DNA of 5,326 nt, taken from positions 1 to 5,326 of the forward strand of contig CAMPBP010000114.1 of NCBI GenBank assembly GCA_946639085.1, written 5' to 3'. The notes under the pieces were generated by a model. It was not told the origin of the DNA. It saw only the letters and a list, made by a program, of their open reading frames with translations, and searched no databases. Below are positions 4,499-5,326 of this stretch, piece after piece (the first letter of the stretch is position 1; each line of letters begins with the position of its first letter). The position numbers were made by a program, and so were the translations under genes. The stretch comes from an uncultured Lachnospiraceae bacterium (GTDB lineage: Bacteria; Bacillota; Clostridia; Lachnospirales; Lachnospiraceae).

Positions 4499-5326
4499 AT
4501 GGACAAAAAACGTTTGACCCTAATACTCATAACCGCACTTCTTGCGGTTATGGGCATTTTGTATATCGGAGCAAAGACGGGCGCAAGGCAAGGCAATGCG
4601 CCCCTTGTTTGTGACCTTACAAAGGAACTTTCCGGCAAGAGCGAAAACGAAGCACTTCCCGGGGATATAGTCTTTAACGGTCAGACACTCATGGCCGATA
4701 ACCCGTCAAACAGATTATTCTATTCATTAAATAAAAACGATGCGGCTTCTTTTTCCCCTAAGGCATTGGTTTTAAGCGATCCCGATGCCTACGTGGTGAT
4801 GGACCGTGAGATCACGCAAGAACTTATCGAAAGTGGACAGACTGCAAGGCTTGCCGTTATTAAGGGCAACGAGTACAGAGAATTCGAGCTTGCGATCACG
4901 ACGCTGCCCATCATGAAGATCGACTACACCGGCGATATCGAAGAATATGAATGCGACATGAACATGTTCTTATACGATAACGGCGAGAAGACCGGCGAGA
5001 TATGCGCAACAACCTCCGGGGGAACCATCAGATACAGAGGCGCATCGACTCTTTTTTATCCCAAGAAAGCTTTTAAACTCAATCTTAAAAGATATGAAGG
5101 CGGGGTGTTTAAAAACAATCCCCGGCCTTTGCTGGGCATGCGCGATGATGACGACTGGATTTTGTATGCGGCTTACAACGACTGCGAAAAAGTTAGAGAC
5201 GTATTCAGCGAGAATCTCTGGTACGAGACTCTTTCCGACGACAATTCCTGGGGCGTCAAAGCCGGCATGTGCTACAGATACGTGGAGCTTATCTTAAACG
5301 GCGAGTATCACGGCCTTTATGCCCTC
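4499..5326 (+). CDS. CotH kinase family protein, membrane-anchored (3'-truncated)
   Basis: 276 codons are visible, open to the window end. A short positive start (MDKKR) leads into one hydrophobic segment (about residues 6-24), a signal peptide or membrane anchor, so the rest faces outside. Residues about 55-140 look like an Ig/beta-sandwich region ending TTLPIMKID, common before CotH domains in Lachnospiraceae. The CotH kinase-like domain then begins: RYRGAST (178-184), YPKKAFKLNL (187-196), LLGMRDDDDWILYAAYND (211-228), YVELILNGEYHGLYAL (261-276). The later catalytic part is beyond the window. Known of the family: CotH of Bacillus phosphorylates spore coat proteins; homologues occur on cell surfaces of non-spore-forming gut bacteria. 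No clear ribosome site precedes ATG 4499; with only one base after the upstream TGA (TGAcATG), translational coupling is likely. The frame contains a strong 10-bp hairpin and a sigma-28-like motif. Confidence 0.92.
   Translation, partial: MDKKRLTLILITALLAVMGILYIGAKTGARQGNAPLVCDLTKELSGKSENEALPGDIVFNGQTLMADNPSNRLFYSLNKNDAASFSPKALVLSDPDAYVVMDREITQELIESGQTARLAVIKGNEYREFELAITTLPIMKIDYTGDIEEYECDMNMFLYDNGEKTGEICATTSGGTIRYRGASTLFYPKKAFKLNLKRYEGGVFKNNPRPLLGMRDDDDWILYAAYNDCEKVRDVFSENLWYETLSDDNSWGVKAGMCYRYVELILNGEYHGLYAL
4528..4552 (+). other. 10-bp perfect hairpin inside the start of the CotH-family gene
   Basis: CATAACCGCA (4528-4537) pairs perfectly with TGCGGTTATG (4543-4552) around loop CTTCT, extended by a possible U-G pair outside. 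It lies over codons 10-18, encoding part of the hydrophobic anchor, and is followed by GGCATTTTG. It could slow translation or partly terminate transcription between the two operon genes. The structure is seen; the role is inference, and coding constraint could produce it. Confidence 0.4.
4675..4701 (+). promoter_or_regulatory. Sigma-28-like motif inside the CotH-family gene
   Basis: TAAC (4675-4678), a 15-nt spacer, then GCCGATAA (4694-4701), an exact copy of the enteric FliA -10 with 3 of 4 bases in the -35. It points downstream within the CotH-family frame. Intragenic FliA promoters are known in enteric bacteria. No start codon with a good ribosome site was noticed just downstream, so it may be a coding coincidence. 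Confidence 0.3.

Noticed and set aside
4312..4638. 108-codon minus-strand frame across the flavin-barrel/CotH junction
   Set aside because: It overlaps two well-supported + strand genes, has no family similarity that I can see and no supporting ribosome site.
5094..5297. 67-codon + strand frame
   Set aside because: It is out of frame inside the CotH kinase domain, whose own frame carries the conserved GMRDDDDWILYA motif here.
1..5326. Mobile element, CRISPR array, tRNA or rRNA
   Set aside because: No terminal repeats with transposase or integrase motifs, no regularly spaced direct repeats, and no cloverleaf or rRNA-like segments were seen; composition and codon use look even throughout.

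Overview
The window looks like chromosome of a motile, low-to-moderate GC Firmicute. Gene content and protein style (Cache-type chemoreceptor, CotH-kinase-family protein, small FMN-barrel protein, strong AGA, CTT and ATA codon use, AGGAGG-like ribosome sites) best fit the Clostridia, probably a Lachnospiraceae such as Butyrivibrio or a relative. This placement is inference from protein character; no marker gene is present.

Layout. Bases 1-1227 (+) hold the 3' part of a type-1 ABC exporter gene whose start lies before the window. It ends in a hairpin over its stop codon, followed by a long stem-loop terminator shared with the convergent chemoreceptor gene (1382-3064, -), a complete methyl-accepting chemotaxis protein with a periplasmic-side single Cache domain. 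An AT-rich intergenic stretch (3065-3346) separates the receptor from a divergent monocistronic gene for a 98-residue conserved-looking protein of unknown function (3347-3643, +). That gene is driven by a near-consensus sigma-A promoter and closed by a 12-bp hairpin terminator.

Convergent to it is a 57-codon gene (3697-3870, -), with a textbook GGAGGG ribosome site. Its upstream region carries a close match to a flagellar sigma-28 (SigD/FliA) promoter, TAAG-N15-TCCGATAT, with an 18-bp near-palindrome lying across it. This small, probably unannotated gene is the most interesting item: it looks like a late-flagellar or motility-regulon gene of unknown function. On the other side of the 234-bp intergenic region, an apparent two-gene operon runs to the right: a 130-residue pyridoxamine-phosphate-oxidase-like flavin split-barrel protein (4105-4497, +) and, one base after its stop codon, a membrane-anchored CotH-kinase-family protein (4499-5326, +) cut by the window end.

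How the genes fit together. There is no obvious single pathway. The chemoreceptor and the sigma-28-like promoter both point to motility. The split-barrel/CotH pair is probably translated in a coupled way. The ABC exporter belongs to a unit to the left. No tRNA, rRNA, CRISPR array, insertion sequence or known riboswitch was recognised.
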